Shown: positions 36,616-47,396, numbered from the stretch's first letter. The stretch is DNA of 50,190 nucleotides from Pseudomonadota bacterium (GCA_023461075.1 JAEWNY010000061.1:1-50190); one strand, 5' to 3'. The notes: generated by a model not told the origin, from the sequence alone. Translations and numbers: made by a program.

Positions 36616-37893
36616 ATGAACCCGACCGCATCAACCCTGCCCGCCGAGGGTCTTGCCGACAACGGCCCACAGGCACGATGGCGGGAAATCCCGGCGCTCG
36701 CCGGGCGCATGCTGTGGCGGCACTGGCCACCCCTGCTGTTCTGGTTCTTCACGATGCGGCTCGGCTACGACCTGATGCGCGAGGCCTCGCTGTGGCTGGC
36801 CGAGCGCTCGGTGCTGCTGTCCTACGCCGCAGTCGCCTTGATGATCGTCGTGCAATTGGCAGCCACCATCGCGATGTTCCTGTCACTGCGTCCGTCGATG
36901 TCCTCGTTGCGCGTGGGCGGCACGAGCGCCGCCACGGCGGCCCTGTCCGGCCGCAACGACTGGAGCCATGCGCTCAGCATCGCCCTGCTGCCGTTCTTCG
37001 CCTACTACGCCACGTGGGGCCTGCTGGACGGCATCCGCCGCGACTTCTACCTCAACTACCTGTTCGGGGTGGGTTTCGACGCGCGCGAACGGTTGTTCGA
37101 CATCCTCTCGGTGCGCGGGCTGTGGATCGCGCTGGTCGTCTCGGCGGCGGTGCGCTGGTTCGCCAAGCGCCAGCGCGCGCGCAGCGACCACCTCGGCTGG
37201 AGCCTGCTGGTGATCGCCTGCGAGGCATACTGGATCTTCGTCGGCGCCGCCGCCATCGCCGCGCTGTGGGCGATGTTCGATGCATGGTGGAAGGGCACGC
37301 TGGCCTACACATCGGCGCAGAACTGGTGGAAGAATCCGTTCGTGCTCTCGATGTCGCTGGCACCGGTCCGCTCGGTGCTGGATCCGGTCTGGCAATTCAT
37401 CCGCACCCTGGCTTCGGCGATGTTGCTGCCCCTGGTCTGGCTGGCGATCACCGCCATTGTCTACGGCATCGACCTGCGCCGCCGCCAGCATATCGATGCC
37501 GCGGATGCGCGCCTGGATGCATTGGCCGCGCGTTACCGAGGCCTGCACCTGCTCTGGCACAAGTTGATCCAGCGTTTCAGTGCCGGCTGGCACAACAAGG
37601 GCGTGCCGGTGGTGAACAGCATCCGGCTGGTGTTGCGCGCGGGCCTGCCGGCCCTGGTTGTGCTTGGCGTGGGCTGGACGCTGCTGGATTTCATCGATGC
37701 CTGGGGCTGGCCGCTGTCGATGCGCTGGCTGGGACCGATGGACCCGATGCATTCGCAGAGGGTCGCCCAGCCGCTGTTGGCGCTGGTGGATGGCCCGCTC
37801 TCGCTCCGGCCGGCGTTGTTCACCCAGGTCCTGCGCGTGGTGCTGCTGGCCGCGACCTTCGATCGCGCCTTGGCGCGGATCAGGGCGCGATGA
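36616..37893 (+). CDS. multi-pass membrane protein of unknown function
   Basis: A 425-residue protein with about eight hydrophobic segments (near residues 35-55, 65-92, 115-135, 172-186, 195-225, 272-295, 340-365, 395-415). Between helices are Trp-rich loops, such as WMFDAWWKG-like and NWWKNPF. No enzyme motif or known transporter signature is visible. It is probably inner membrane. It converges on the three single-pass membrane genes with only 6 bp between, without a visible terminator. The next gene upstream is the ELM1-like gene, 63 bp away. Confidence 0.7.
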   Translation: MNPTASTLPAEGLADNGPQARWREIPALAGRMLWRHWPPLLFWFFTMRLGYDLMREASLWLAERSVLLSYAAVALMIVVQLAATIAMFLSLRPSMSSLRVGGTSAATAALSGRNDWSHALSIALLPFFAYYATWGLLDGIRRDFYLNYLFGVGFDARERLFDILSVRGLWIALVVSAAVRWFAKRQRARSDHLGWSLLVIACEAYWIFVGAAAIAALWAMFDAWWKGTLAYTSAQNWWKNPFVLSMSLAPVRSVLDPVWQFIRTLASAMLLPLVWLAITAIVYGIDLRRRQHIDAADARLDALAARYRGLHLLWHKLIQRFSAGWHNKGVPVVNSIRLVLRAGLPALVVLGVGWTLLDFIDAWGWPLSMRWLGPMDPMHSQRVAQPLLALVDGPLSLRPALFTQVLRVVLLAATFDRALARIRAR

Positions 37894-37899
37894 GCCGAC

Positions 37900-38472
37900 T
37901 CAGAGTTTGAAGCGCAGGAATTCGCCCGGCGCCGACTTCTCGGCCACCAGGAAATAGATCTCCGGTTGCAGCATCGGCAGCGGCATGCCACGCGGCACCT
38001 CGTAACTGTGCTGGAAGCGGATCGGGCCCTGGCCCGCCTCGCCACCGCACAGGTGCGGCAGGCGCCCGGACAATGCGAGCGGCAACGAGCCGTACGCATC
38101 CCAGTGCCGGCTGGCCTTGGCATCGCTCACCTGGCCGCGACATTGGTTGAGCCGCGCTGCAGTGGTGCCCGCATCGGGCGTGACCTCGAACACCACGCGC
38201 AGCAAGGCGGCATCCGGATGCAGGCGCAGGCGCGGATCCGGCGCTTCGTCGATCGCGGCCTCTAACACCCTCCAGCGCGCGCCCTCGTAACGGCCCATCT
38301 GGCCCTTGCCGACCGTGATCGCATCGACCCGGTTTTTGAGCGCGAAGTCGGCACGGCCGTTGTGCCAGGCATAGCCCAGGCTCGCCGCAACCACGAGGAG
38401 CGCAGCCGGAAGCCACAGCCGGTTGCGCTGCCACCAGTCAGATCGCGTGCTGCCGGATGCGGGCGCGTTCAC
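37900..38472 (-). CDS. single-pass membrane protein, third of three (unknown)
   Basis: A 190-residue protein: a short N-terminus, one hydrophobic helix (about 20-36) and a ~150-residue outside domain with alternating beta-strand-like segments, for example LLRVVFEVTP and IRFQHSYEVP, and two cysteines. It resembles the two upstream neighbours in design, although the residues differ. Its ATG overlaps the stop of the previous gene by 4 bp (ATGA). Function unknown. Confidence 0.75.
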   Translation of the reverse strand: MNAPASGSTRSDWWQRNRLWLPAALLVVAASLGYAWHNGRADFALKNRVDAITVGKGQMGRYEGARWRVLEAAIDEAPDPRLRLHPDAALLRVVFEVTPDAGTTAARLNQCRGQVSDAKASRHWDAYGSLPLALSGRLPHLCGGEAGQGPIRFQHSYEVPRGMPLPMLQPEIYFLVAEKSAPGEFLRFKL

Positions 38473-39098
38473 AGGCGCAGATCCAGTTCGGCCGGCGCGT
38501 CTTTTCGCAGGGCCTCGGAACGGGCGCGGTGGATGCCCAGGTCAATGTCGATGACGCTGTCCCAGGGCTGTGGTGCGTGCGGGTTCCAGAACAACTCCAT
38601 GTGCGAGCCTTCCAACGCGTCCGCCGGCACTTCGAAGAAGTACGCACCGGAGCGCGGCAGGCCGGGCGCGAGGATCGCTTCGGCCAGTTGGGTGCCGGGC
38701 AGCGCCGGGCGATCGGCCTTGGCCGATGGATAGAAACGACCATCGCGAGTGCGCAGGCGCGCGCCGACGATACCGGGTTCTTGCAGGGCTTCGACCGTCA
38801 TCACCGCCGAGACCCAGAGCCCATTGCTGCCCAGCCGGAAAGCCGGATCGTCCGCACCACGCCCGGGCAGCAGGTAGGCGCGCGCGGTCTTGGGGCTGGT
38901 CGTTCTCACTTCCACCGAGAAATTGCGCGCGACGACCTTCTCGCCGCGCACGCCGGCATGCACGTATGGCTGCGACTTGGCCGCGATGCCCGGCATATGG
39001 CCGCGCAGCCAGACGATCAGGAACGCGCATGCCACCGCGGCGATCAGCAGTGGCCAGTGGATGGACAGCCCGATGCGGTGAGTTGTCGCGCTATTCAT
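38469..39098 (-). CDS. single-pass membrane protein, second of three (unknown)
   Basis: A 209-residue protein with one helix (about 15-31) and a long outside domain of beta character: NFSVEVRTT, LWVSAVMTVEAL, GAYFFEVPADALEG. This resembles DUF4352-like immunoglobulin-type folds but is too divergent to assign. It starts 9 bp after the stop of the first gene and overlaps the third by 4 bp, so the three genes are co-translated. Confidence 0.75.
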   Translation of the reverse strand: MNSATTHRIGLSIHWPLLIAAVACAFLIVWLRGHMPGIAAKSQPYVHAGVRGEKVVARNFSVEVRTTSPKTARAYLLPGRGADDPAFRLGSNGLWVSAVMTVEALQEPGIVGARLRTRDGRFYPSAKADRPALPGTQLAEAILAPGLPRSGAYFFEVPADALEGSHMELFWNPHAPQPWDSVIDIDLGIHRARSEALRKDAPAELDLRL

Positions 39099-39107
39099 TC
39101 CACCGCC

Positions 39108-39812
39108 TCATTCCACCGTCACCGGGATGCGCCAGAACCCTGCGCGCGCGCCGCGGCCCCATTCCGGGGCCAGGGTGATGCGCGAGACGCTCTGCACGGT
39201 TTGATAGGCGCCGATTTCGATCACCTCGTCGACCACCGCGCCTGCAGGCACCTCCCATACCAGCGCCACCTGCACGGGAAGCTTCGGCGGCAAGACGATG
39301 CCGCGGCTGCCGGTGTCGGCCCAGACCACGTCGTCGGGCTTGATTTCGACACTGCGCGACTTGCGCGTCAGCACCAGACTCCTGTCCAGTGTCGGCATGT
39401 AGGTGCCGCTGTCGGTGTTGTTGACGACCCGCAACTGCACGGCAAGGAAGCGGCGGCCATCGGTTACATCCGCATCTTGCGCCGGCCGGCGTCCGGACAA
39501 TCGCGCCGAGAGGGGCGTCATCGTGTAGGCCCCCAGTTCCATCGGTGTGCCCACCGCGTGGGCGGCCCCAGTATCGCTCGGCACCGCGCTGCGGAAGCCG
39601 CCCAGCAAAGCCACCACCACCGCACCGATCAATGCGATCGCCGCGAGTATCCGCCAGGAGCGATGGCTCCGTAGCAGCCGCACGTATTCGTGAGAGTCGA
39701 TCGCCTCGCGTGCATCGGCGGCGATCTCTGAGCGCAGGCCCGGAGGATGGCGCGCAGGCGGGCTGGAATGGGGTCTCACGGCGTCATCCTGATCGTTAGT
39801 CCCGGTGCCCAT
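39108..39812 (-). CDS. single-pass membrane protein, first of three (DUF4352-like outside domain)
   Basis: A 234-residue protein with a ~50-residue polar cytoplasmic N-terminus, one helix (about 54-72) and a beta-rich outside domain (FLAVQLRVVNNTDSG, PVQVALVWEVPAGAV) with the strand pattern of DUF4352/Ig-like modules. The ATG at 39812 was chosen because a longer frame would run into glnE. It lies 58 bp after the glnE stop, in the same direction, and begins the three-gene set. Confidence 0.75.
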   Translation of the reverse strand: MGTGTNDQDDAVRPHSSPPARHPPGLRSEIAADAREAIDSHEYVRLLRSHRSWRILAAIALIGAVVVALLGGFRSAVPSDTGAAHAVGTPMELGAYTMTPLSARLSGRRPAQDADVTDGRRFLAVQLRVVNNTDSGTYMPTLDRSLVLTRKSRSVEIKPDDVVWADTGSRGIVLPPKLPVQVALVWEVPAGAVVDEVIEIGAYQTVQSVSRITLAPEWGRGARAGFWRIPVTVE

Positions 39813-39870
39813 ACGTTCGATGCTGCAATGTATACGGCTTGAGGCGAGCGTGCCGCCGTCATTGCACCGT

Positions 39871-42687
39871 TCACCGCTCCTCCGAGGCGGCCCGCGCCTG
39901 GAGATCCAGGCCCAGCCCTGCACGTTCCACGATCCGGGCGATCGTGCGCGCCGCATCCATCACCGCGCCTTCGCGTTCGACCAGCCGCTTGCGCCGGTCC
40001 AGCGTGCAGCGCAGGCCCGCTTCCAGCAGCGTGGCATGGGCCGCGGCCAGCCTGCGGGCGTCTGCGGCCGGCAGCACCCCCGCATCGCCCAAGGCGGCGA
40101 TCAGGTCGTGGCTGTTGCGCGGCACCAGCAACGCGGGCGTGCGCGCGCCCTCGCGCAGCACCAGGTACTGCAACAGGAATTCAAGATCGACCAGGCCGCC
40201 CTCGCCTTGCTTGAGATCGAACACCCGATCATCGCTGCGATCCAGTTCGGAACGCATCCGTCGCCGCATCTCCATCACGTCCGCACGCAACGCGTCCTCT
40301 TGATGCGGCATCGCCAGCACCTCGGCCCTGATCCGCTCGACATCCGCGCACAGGCCCGCTTCTCCGATGACGCATCGCGCCCGCACCAACGCCTGGCGCT
40401 CCCAGGTCCAGGCACGCTCGCGCTGGTAATCGGAGAAGCTGGCCAGCGTGGTCACCAGCATCGCCTTGCTGCCGTCCGGCCGCAGCCGCACGTCCACTTC
40501 GTACAGTCGCCCGGCGGCGGTCTCCGCCTGCAGGTAGCCGACGATCTTCTGCGCCAGCCGCGCGAACCAGCGCTGCGCGTCCAGCGGTCGCCGGCCGTCG
40601 CTTTCGGCTGCCGGCAAGGCGTCGTAAAGGAACACCAGGTCGAGATCGGAACCGAAACCGAGTTCCTGCCCGCCCAGGCTGCCGTAACCCAGCATCGCGA
40701 AGCGTGCATCGGACACTTCGCCGTGGGTCTCGACCAGCTCCTCGCGCGCCAACGCATGCACTTCGACAAGCACGGCGTCGGCCAGGTCGGCGAGTTGCCT
40801 GGCACTGTCGCTGGCCGGCTGGCGTCCATCGAGCGCCGCCAGCGCGATCCGGAAACTGATCGCCTGCCGCACCTCGTTGAGCAGGCGCAGGGCATGGTCG
40901 ATGTCGCCCTGGGCCTGCACCACGGCTGCCGAGCACGCTTCACGCATCGCCTCGGTCGAGGGCATCGCCTCGCGAGTGCGTATGTCCAGCAACTCGTCCA
41001 GCAACACCGGGTAGCGCACCAACCGGTCGCCCAGCAACGCGCTTCGCGAGAGCGCCTCCACCAGACGGGCCAGCGCCTGCGGCTGCTCGTCGAGCAGGGC
41101 CAAGTAACTGCTGCGGCGCAGGATGTTCTGCACCAGTGCCAACACCCGGCGCAGCGCGGCATCCGGCTGGGTGGCCGCTGCGCTGGCGGCGATCAGCGCC
41201 GGCATCACCCGGTCCAGGCGCGCTCGCGCGATGTCCGAACTCTGCCGCGCGGTCGCGCCGCGCAGGAAATCACGGAGTTGATGATCGAGCGCGGCCGCCT
41301 CGCCGAAGCCGGCATCGGCGAGCGCCTCCCCATCGCCGCCCTCCGGCAATTGCTTCCAGTAGGCCGCGATGCTGTCCGGCTTGTGCTGCTTCTGGCGTTG
41401 CGCGAGCAAGGCGGCGAACTCGGCGGAAACGAAATCGCGCACCGTATCCAATGCGGCCAGCATCGAGGCAAAGCCATCGAACCCCAACCCCGCGGCCAGC
41501 CGCTGGCGCACGGCCGGGTCGCTCGGCAACGCGTACACCTGTGCATCGCCCATCATCTGCAGGCGATTCTCCAGCCGGCGCAGGAAGCGATAGCCCTCGG
41601 CCAGGCGCCTGCCGACATCGGGCGCGACCTGTCCGCCATCGACCAGCGCCGCCAATGATGCCAACAGCCCGCGGCGCTGCAATGCAGGCTCGCGCCCGGC
41701 GCGGATCAACTGCAGCGCCTGCACCAGGAACTCGATCTCGCGGATGCCGCCGGGGCCACGCTTGATGTCGTCGGCCAGGTCCTTGCGCGCCACTTCCGCA
41801 GCGATCAGCGACTTCATCTCGCGCAAGCCCTCGAGCGCACCGAAATCGAGGTATTTGCGATAGACGAACGGCTGCAACAGGTCGAGGAAGCGCTCACCCG
41901 CGGCGATGTCGCCCGCCACCGGCCGCGCCTTCTGCCACGCGTAACGCTCCCAGTCACGCCCCTCGCGCTGGAAATACTGCTCCAGCGCGCCGAACGACCA
42001 CGCCACCCGACCCGCATTGCCATAAGGGCGCAAGCGCAAGTCCACACGATGCGAGAACCCATCGGCGGTCACCTCGTCCAGCAGTTTCGCCAGCTGCTGC
42101 CCGAGCCGTGCGAAGTAAGTTTCGGCAGGCAGCGCACGCGGGCCATCGCTCTGGCCATCGCACGCGTAGGCATAGACCAGATCGATATCGGAGCTGAAGT
42201 TCAATTCGCCACCACCGAGCTTGCCGAGCGCGAACACCACCAGACGCACCGGCGCGCCGTTGGCATCGCGCACCACGCCGTTGCGTTCGGCGAATTCGGT
42301 CTCCAGCGCCGCCAGCGCGGTTTCGAGGCATTGCTCGGCCAGCCGGGTGGTGCCGCGCAGGGTCGCCTCGACATCGTCCAGCCCCTGCACGTCGCGCCAG
42401 ATCAACCGCGTCGATTCGGCGGCGCGGAATCGGCGCAGCAGCGCTGGCCACTCGTTGCGGTTGTCCGGAGTGAGCATGGGTGGGGATGCCGCCTCGGAAC
42501 CCTCATCGGCCAGCAAGCGGACCAGCAAGCCCGGCTGTCGCACAAGCGTATCGATGGCGAAATCACTGGCGAGCGCCAGCCGCGCGAGCCGCTCCCGGTC
42601 GCCATCGGCGAAATCACCGCCGCCCACAGCCAGGCGCGCGATCGCCCGGGAAGCGAGGTCATCCTGCAGCGCGGCGTCATCGGTCAT
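39871..42687 (-). CDS. glnE: bifunctional glutamine synthetase adenylyltransferase/deadenylase
   Basis: GlnE covalently modifies glutamine synthetase in response to PII. The 938-residue protein has two nucleotidyltransferase domains. The N-terminal deadenylylation site is GKLGGGELNFSSDIDL (155-170). The C-terminal adenylylation site, roughly 670-690, reads LGGQELGFGSDLDLVFLYD. Each contains the G-S-D/S-D-x-D catalytic signature. Length and order fit the family. It lies downstream of a 338-bp gap and 58 bp before the three membrane-protein genes. Confidence 0.97.
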   Translation of the reverse strand: MTDDAALQDDLASRAIARLAVGGGDFADGDRERLARLALASDFAIDTLVRQPGLLVRLLADEGSEAASPPMLTPDNRNEWPALLRRFRAAESTRLIWRDVQGLDDVEATLRGTTRLAEQCLETALAALETEFAERNGVVRDANGAPVRLVVFALGKLGGGELNFSSDIDLVYAYACDGQSDGPRALPAETYFARLGQQLAKLLDEVTADGFSHRVDLRLRPYGNAGRVAWSFGALEQYFQREGRDWERYAWQKARPVAGDIAAGERFLDLLQPFVYRKYLDFGALEGLREMKSLIAAEVARKDLADDIKRGPGGIREIEFLVQALQLIRAGREPALQRRGLLASLAALVDGGQVAPDVGRRLAEGYRFLRRLENRLQMMGDAQVYALPSDPAVRQRLAAGLGFDGFASMLAALDTVRDFVSAEFAALLAQRQKQHKPDSIAAYWKQLPEGGDGEALADAGFGEAAALDHQLRDFLRGATARQSSDIARARLDRVMPALIAASAAATQPDAALRRVLALVQNILRRSSYLALLDEQPQALARLVEALSRSALLGDRLVRYPVLLDELLDIRTREAMPSTEAMREACSAAVVQAQGDIDHALRLLNEVRQAISFRIALAALDGRQPASDSARQLADLADAVLVEVHALAREELVETHGEVSDARFAMLGYGSLGGQELGFGSDLDLVFLYDALPAAESDGRRPLDAQRWFARLAQKIVGYLQAETAAGRLYEVDVRLRPDGSKAMLVTTLASFSDYQRERAWTWERQALVRARCVIGEAGLCADVERIRAEVLAMPHQEDALRADVMEMRRRMRSELDRSDDRVFDLKQGEGGLVDLEFLLQYLVLREGARTPALLVPRNSHDLIAALGDAGVLPAADARRLAAAHATLLEAGLRCTLDRRKRLVEREGAVMDAARTIARIVERAGLGLDLQARAASEER

Positions 42688-42749
42688 GACGGGATTGTGG
42701 CATCGCCGCCCGCAGCCTTCGGCATCGGCCCCGTATCCGTGAGTCAGAT

Positions 42750-42892
42750 GCTCCGCTTTCGCGCCTGATCACCGTAGCCTTGCTGGGCATGCCGATGGCC
42801 ACGCTGGCGCAGGTCGCCGATGGAAAGCCGGCCACTCCGCCAACGACGACGCCGGCATCCAGCGGCTGATGCGCGACGAGATCGCGAAGTGA
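42750..42892 (+). pseudogene. possible remnant of a small exported protein gene
   Basis: In the 338-bp gap upstream of glnE one frame reads LITVALLGMPMATLAQVADG, like a signal peptide, and stops at 42867. Another frame continues from about 42842 as NDDAGIQRLMRDEIAK to a stop at 42890. Together they look like one short gene broken by a frameshift. It is too short to assign and could be chance. The rest of the gap holds only the terminator at 42898-42931 and otherwise nothing that I see. Confidence 0.3.
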
Positions 42893-42897
42893 GCCTA

Positions 42898-42931
42898 TAA
42901 AAAACCCGCCAGGGCCGGAGCCGCTGGCGGG
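42898..42931 (-). terminator. intrinsic terminator after the oxidoreductase gene
   Basis: On the minus strand the stem CCCGCCAG / CTGGCGGG with an 11-nt loop is followed by TTTTTTAT. It lies 95 bp past the stop of the oxidoreductase gene at 43026. Confidence 0.85.
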
Positions 42932-43025
42932 GGGTGCTCCCTCCCCCACGTCGGAAGCGGCTTAATCGTGAAAGATTCGTTAGCCCACTGCACGCTGCGC
43001 CGCAAAATAGAACGCGTCGGTTCAG

Positions 43026-44642
43026 TTACATGAGCATACGGCGGTCGCTCAGGATCTCGCGCGCGGCATTGCGCCCCGGCAGCCCGGTCACGCCGCCACC
43101 CGGATGGCTCCCGGAACCGCACAAGTACAAGCCCGGCAACGCGCCCCGGTAATTCGCCTGTCCCAGCAGCGGACGCGCGCTGAACAACTGGTCGAGGCCG
43201 AGCGCGCCATGGAAGATGTCGCCGCCGACCAGACCGAAGCGGCGCTCGAGGTCGAGCGGCGAGAGCGCCTCGTAACCGAGCACGCTCCGCGCGAAGTTCG
43301 GCGCGACCGCATCGACGGTCTCGATCATCAGCTTGGCGACGGTGTCGCGATGCACGTCCCAGCCCCCCTCCACATCCGGATTCACCTGCTGGCAGAACAG
43401 GCTTGCGACATGCTGGCCGGGCGTTGCGAGGCTGTCGTCGAGCGTCGATGAAATCACCAGCTCGACTACCGGCCGGCGTGCCCAGCCGGGGTTGTGCGCC
43501 TTGGATTTCGCATCGAAATAGGCCTGCTCGAAGTACGCCAGCGAATGACCGACCAGGATGCCGCTCTGGTGATGCGGCTGCAGCCTGCTGCCCGACGCGG
43601 CGGTGAAATCCGGGAGCTCGGACAGCGCCACGTTCATGCGGAAGGTGCCGGAGCCGCAGCGATAGCCGGCGATGCGTTGGCGGGTGTCGTCATCCAGATG
43701 CTTGGCCGGGACGATGCGCTGGTAGAGCAGTTTCGGATTGAGATTGGATGCGACCGCACGGGCGCGGAACTCGCGGCCATCGGTGGTGACCGCGCCGACC
43801 GCACGGCCGCTTTCGACGATGAGCGATGTCACTTCCGCATCGGTTTCGATCACGACGCCACGCGACTCGCACTCGGCACGCATCGCGGTGGTGATTGCGC
43901 CCATCCCGCCGATCGCATGGCCCCAGGCACCCGGCTTGCCGTTCACCCCGCCGAACAGGTGGTGCAGCAATACGTAGGCGCTGCCCGGCGTGTAGGGCGA
44001 GGCGAAGTTGCCGACGATCGAATCCCAGCCCAATACCGCCTTGATTGGCTCGCCTTCGAAATAGCGATCCAACACCTCGCCGGCCGATTTCGTCATCAGA
44101 TCGAGCAGGTCGCGGCGGCCTCGCAGGTCAAGGTGCTTCAGCCTCTTCGCCACCGCATACGACGACAGCCAGTCGGCGAAACCGATGCGCATACCGATGT
44201 TGGGCGGGGTCAGGTGCACCAGTTCGCGCAACACACCGACCACGCGATCGAGCATCGCGTTGTATTCGGCCCAACGCGGCAGGTCGTTCGGCGCGAAGCG
44301 GGCGATCTCCGTCTCGGTGTGCCCACCACCGAAGCGGAACGCGTCGCCATCGGGCAGCGGCAGGAAGTTGGCGAAGGGGCGTTCGACGATGCGCAGCCCG
44401 TGCTCGGCCAGGCGCAGGTCGCGCATCACGCCCTCATCGAGCAGGCTGACGGTGTAGCTGGCCACAGAGTTGCGAAAGCCGGGATGGAACTCCTCGGTCA
44501 CCGCGGCGCCACCGACGATCGTCCGCCGCTCCAGCACGCGCACCGTGAGACCCGCCGCGGCGAGGTAGGCGGCGCAGACCAGGCCGTTGTGGCCGCCGCC
44601 CAGAATGAGGATGTCGGTGGAGGCGGTCTTGTCGGCAGGCAT
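43026..44642 (-). CDS. NAD(P)/FAD-dependent oxidoreductase, PYROXD2/phytoene desaturase type
   Basis: A 538-residue flavoprotein. The N-terminal FAD motif is ILGGGHNGLVCAAYLAAAGL, and the C-terminus carries LYLCGSGSHPGGGVTGLPGRNA, the signature of the phytoene dehydrogenase/PYROXD2 group. Carotenoid genes are not nearby, so a carotenoid role is unproven; the PYROXD2-like branch is the better match. It is transcribed alone towards glnE and ends at its own terminator. Confidence 0.88.
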   Translation of the reverse strand: MPADKTASTDILILGGGHNGLVCAAYLAAAGLTVRVLERRTIVGGAAVTEEFHPGFRNSVASYTVSLLDEGVMRDLRLAEHGLRIVERPFANFLPLPDGDAFRFGGGHTETEIARFAPNDLPRWAEYNAMLDRVVGVLRELVHLTPPNIGMRIGFADWLSSYAVAKRLKHLDLRGRRDLLDLMTKSAGEVLDRYFEGEPIKAVLGWDSIVGNFASPYTPGSAYVLLHHLFGGVNGKPGAWGHAIGGMGAITTAMRAECESRGVVIETDAEVTSLIVESGRAVGAVTTDGREFRARAVASNLNPKLLYQRIVPAKHLDDDTRQRIAGYRCGSGTFRMNVALSELPDFTAASGSRLQPHHQSGILVGHSLAYFEQAYFDAKSKAHNPGWARRPVVELVISSTLDDSLATPGQHVASLFCQQVNPDVEGGWDVHRDTVAKLMIETVDAVAPNFARSVLGYEALSPLDLERRFGLVGGDIFHGALGLDQLFSARPLLGQANYRGALPGLYLCGSGSHPGGGVTGLPGRNAAREILSDRRMLM

Positions 44643-44738
44643 CGGCGAAGGGTAGCCCGAAGCCCGCCTTGGTTGCCGGCAAAGAAACCAGCCCCCACGA
44701 TCGCAGGGTCTGCCTCCGGCAAACGCTGCGCGCGGTGA

Positions 44739-44849
44739 TCAGCCTTGCGGGTAAACCTTGCGCAAGACGTCCCTGCTGCCCTCGACGCCGCGCATCGAGT
44801 CCATCAGCCGGGACTGATCGAATGCGTGGGTGAAATCGCCGCAAAGCGA
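44739..44849 (-). pseudogene. possible C-terminal gene fragment
   Basis: In the 329-bp gap upstream of the oxidoreductase, a minus-strand frame reads GDFTHAFDQSRLMDSMRG and on to VYPQG and a stop at 44739. Its third positions are GC-rich as in real genes, but an in-frame TAG lies just upstream at 44850-44852 and there is no start. It may be the tail of a lost gene or chance. Confidence 0.3.
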
Positions 44850-44876
44850 CTAGGTCAGCGGCTAAACTCGACGAAC

Positions 44877-44975
44877 ATGAGCATCGATGCAAGTGCCGTG
44901 CCGGCGCCGCGTTTCACCCGGTTTCGACCCGACTCGCCCATCATCGACCAACCGATGCGAACGGGATCGCAATGA
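44877..44975 (+). CDS. short 32-residue ORF coupled to the DUF333 gene
   Basis: ATG at 44877 opens a 32-codon frame whose stop overlaps the next gene's start (ATGA at 44972). It is proline- and arginine-rich (VPAPRFTRFRPDSP) and resembles no family. It may act as a translational leader rather than a protein. A Shine-Dalgarno site is not clear. The frame also extends upstream to 44745. Confidence 0.35.
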   Translation: MSIDASAVPAPRFTRFRPDSPIIDQPMRTGSQ

Positions 44976-45217
44976 AGCGCATGTTCCACGTTGTCGCGGC
45001 CTTCGCGCTTGTCCTCGGCGGCGGCTGCACTTCGGCAAGCAATGACAAACCCGCCGTCGCCATCGCCAACCCGGCGTCGGAGTATTGCGCCAAGCTCGGC
45101 GGAAAATCGGTGATCGTCAGGCACGCCGATGGCAGCGAACGCGGCGATTGCCACCTCCCCGACGGCAGCAGGATCGACGAGTGGGAACTGTTCCGTCGAG
45201 ACAACGGGCCGAAGTGA
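44972..45217 (+). CDS. DUF333 family lipoprotein
   Basis: An 81-residue lipoprotein with a signal peptide ending in LGGGC (Cys19) and the DUF333 core NPASEYCAKLGG then ERGDCHLPDG and DEWELFRR. Members are often annotated as hemolysin-like without proof. Two cysteines in the mature core probably form a disulfide. It ends before a bidirectional terminator facing groEL. Confidence 0.85.
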   Translation: MKRMFHVVAAFALVLGGGCTSASNDKPAVAIANPASEYCAKLGGKSVIVRHADGSERGDCHLPDGSRIDEWELFRRDNGPK

Positions 45218-45272
45218 GCCGCGCGCCGCGCTCACCCGGCCGACCCATCCTGCAGCCGCCTCCAACGAAAAA

Positions 45273-45292
45273 CCCCCGCATCGCTGCGGGGG
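45273..45292. terminator. bidirectional intrinsic terminator (groEL / DUF333)
   Basis: CCCCCGCA-TCGC-TGCGGGGG is followed by TTTTT on the minus strand (groEL side) and by TCTTCC on the plus strand. It is strongest for groESL. Confidence 0.9.
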
Positions 45293-45326
45293 TCTTCCTG
45301 TTGCGGGGTAACGAATTGACGCGTCT

Positions 45327-46967
<1,641 letters not shown>

Positions 46968-47024
46968 GTGTGTTACCTCGAATATGGATCAGGAGTTGGG
47001 GGGGTGCGAGGCGCTCGGGCGCAC

Positions 47025-47312
47025 TCAGCCGACGATGGCGAGGATGTCGTCCTCGCGCACGATCTTGTATTCGGTGCCTTCGTGCTTGTACGCCGAGCCC
47101 GAGTACTGGCCGTAGATGACCTTGTCGCCGACCTTCACCTTCGGCGCGCGCAGGCTGCCGTTGTCCAGGGCCTTGCCCTCGCCCACGGCCACGACCTCGC
47201 CCTGGGTGGGCTTTTCCTTGGCGTTGTCGGGGATGACGATGCCGCCGGCGGACATCTGCTCGGCTTCGATCGGCTTGACGACCACGCGGTCGTAGAGCGG
47301 CTTCAGGTTCAT
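47025..47312 (-). CDS. groS: 10 kDa co-chaperonin GroES
   Basis: The GroEL lid, 95 residues. It begins MNLKPLYDRVVVK and carries the mobile-loop region EQMSAGGIVIPDNAKEKP plus VGDKVIYGQYSG. The ATG at 47312 is the usual start; a longer frame adds four residues. A CIRCE-like repeat and a sigma-32 promoter lie upstream. Confidence 0.97.
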   Translation of the reverse strand: MNLKPLYDRVVVKPIEAEQMSAGGIVIPDNAKEKPTQGEVVAVGEGKALDNGSLRAPKVKVGDKVIYGQYSGSAYKHEGTEYKIVREDDILAIVG

Positions 47313-47369
47313 TGCGATCCTCACAAGTGATTGAATTTACGGGGGTCGACGGTCAATCGGACGCGCATT

Positions 47370-47396
47370 CTGGCAGTCGGCGGGGCCGAGTGCCAG
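47370..47396. promoter_or_regulatory. CIRCE-like element (HrcA operator) of groESL
   Basis: Read on the minus strand it is CTGGCACTC-N9-GACTGCCAG. The CIRCE consensus is TTAGCACTC-N9-GAGTGCTAA, so the 9-9-9 layout and most bases match while the ends are changed. It lies between the predicted sigma-32 start (~47430) and groES, where HrcA would block transcription. Confidence 0.75.

Noticed and set aside
39805..41658. A 617-codon plus-strand frame under glnE
   Set aside because: Antisense shadow of glnE; glnE motifs are unambiguous on the other strand.
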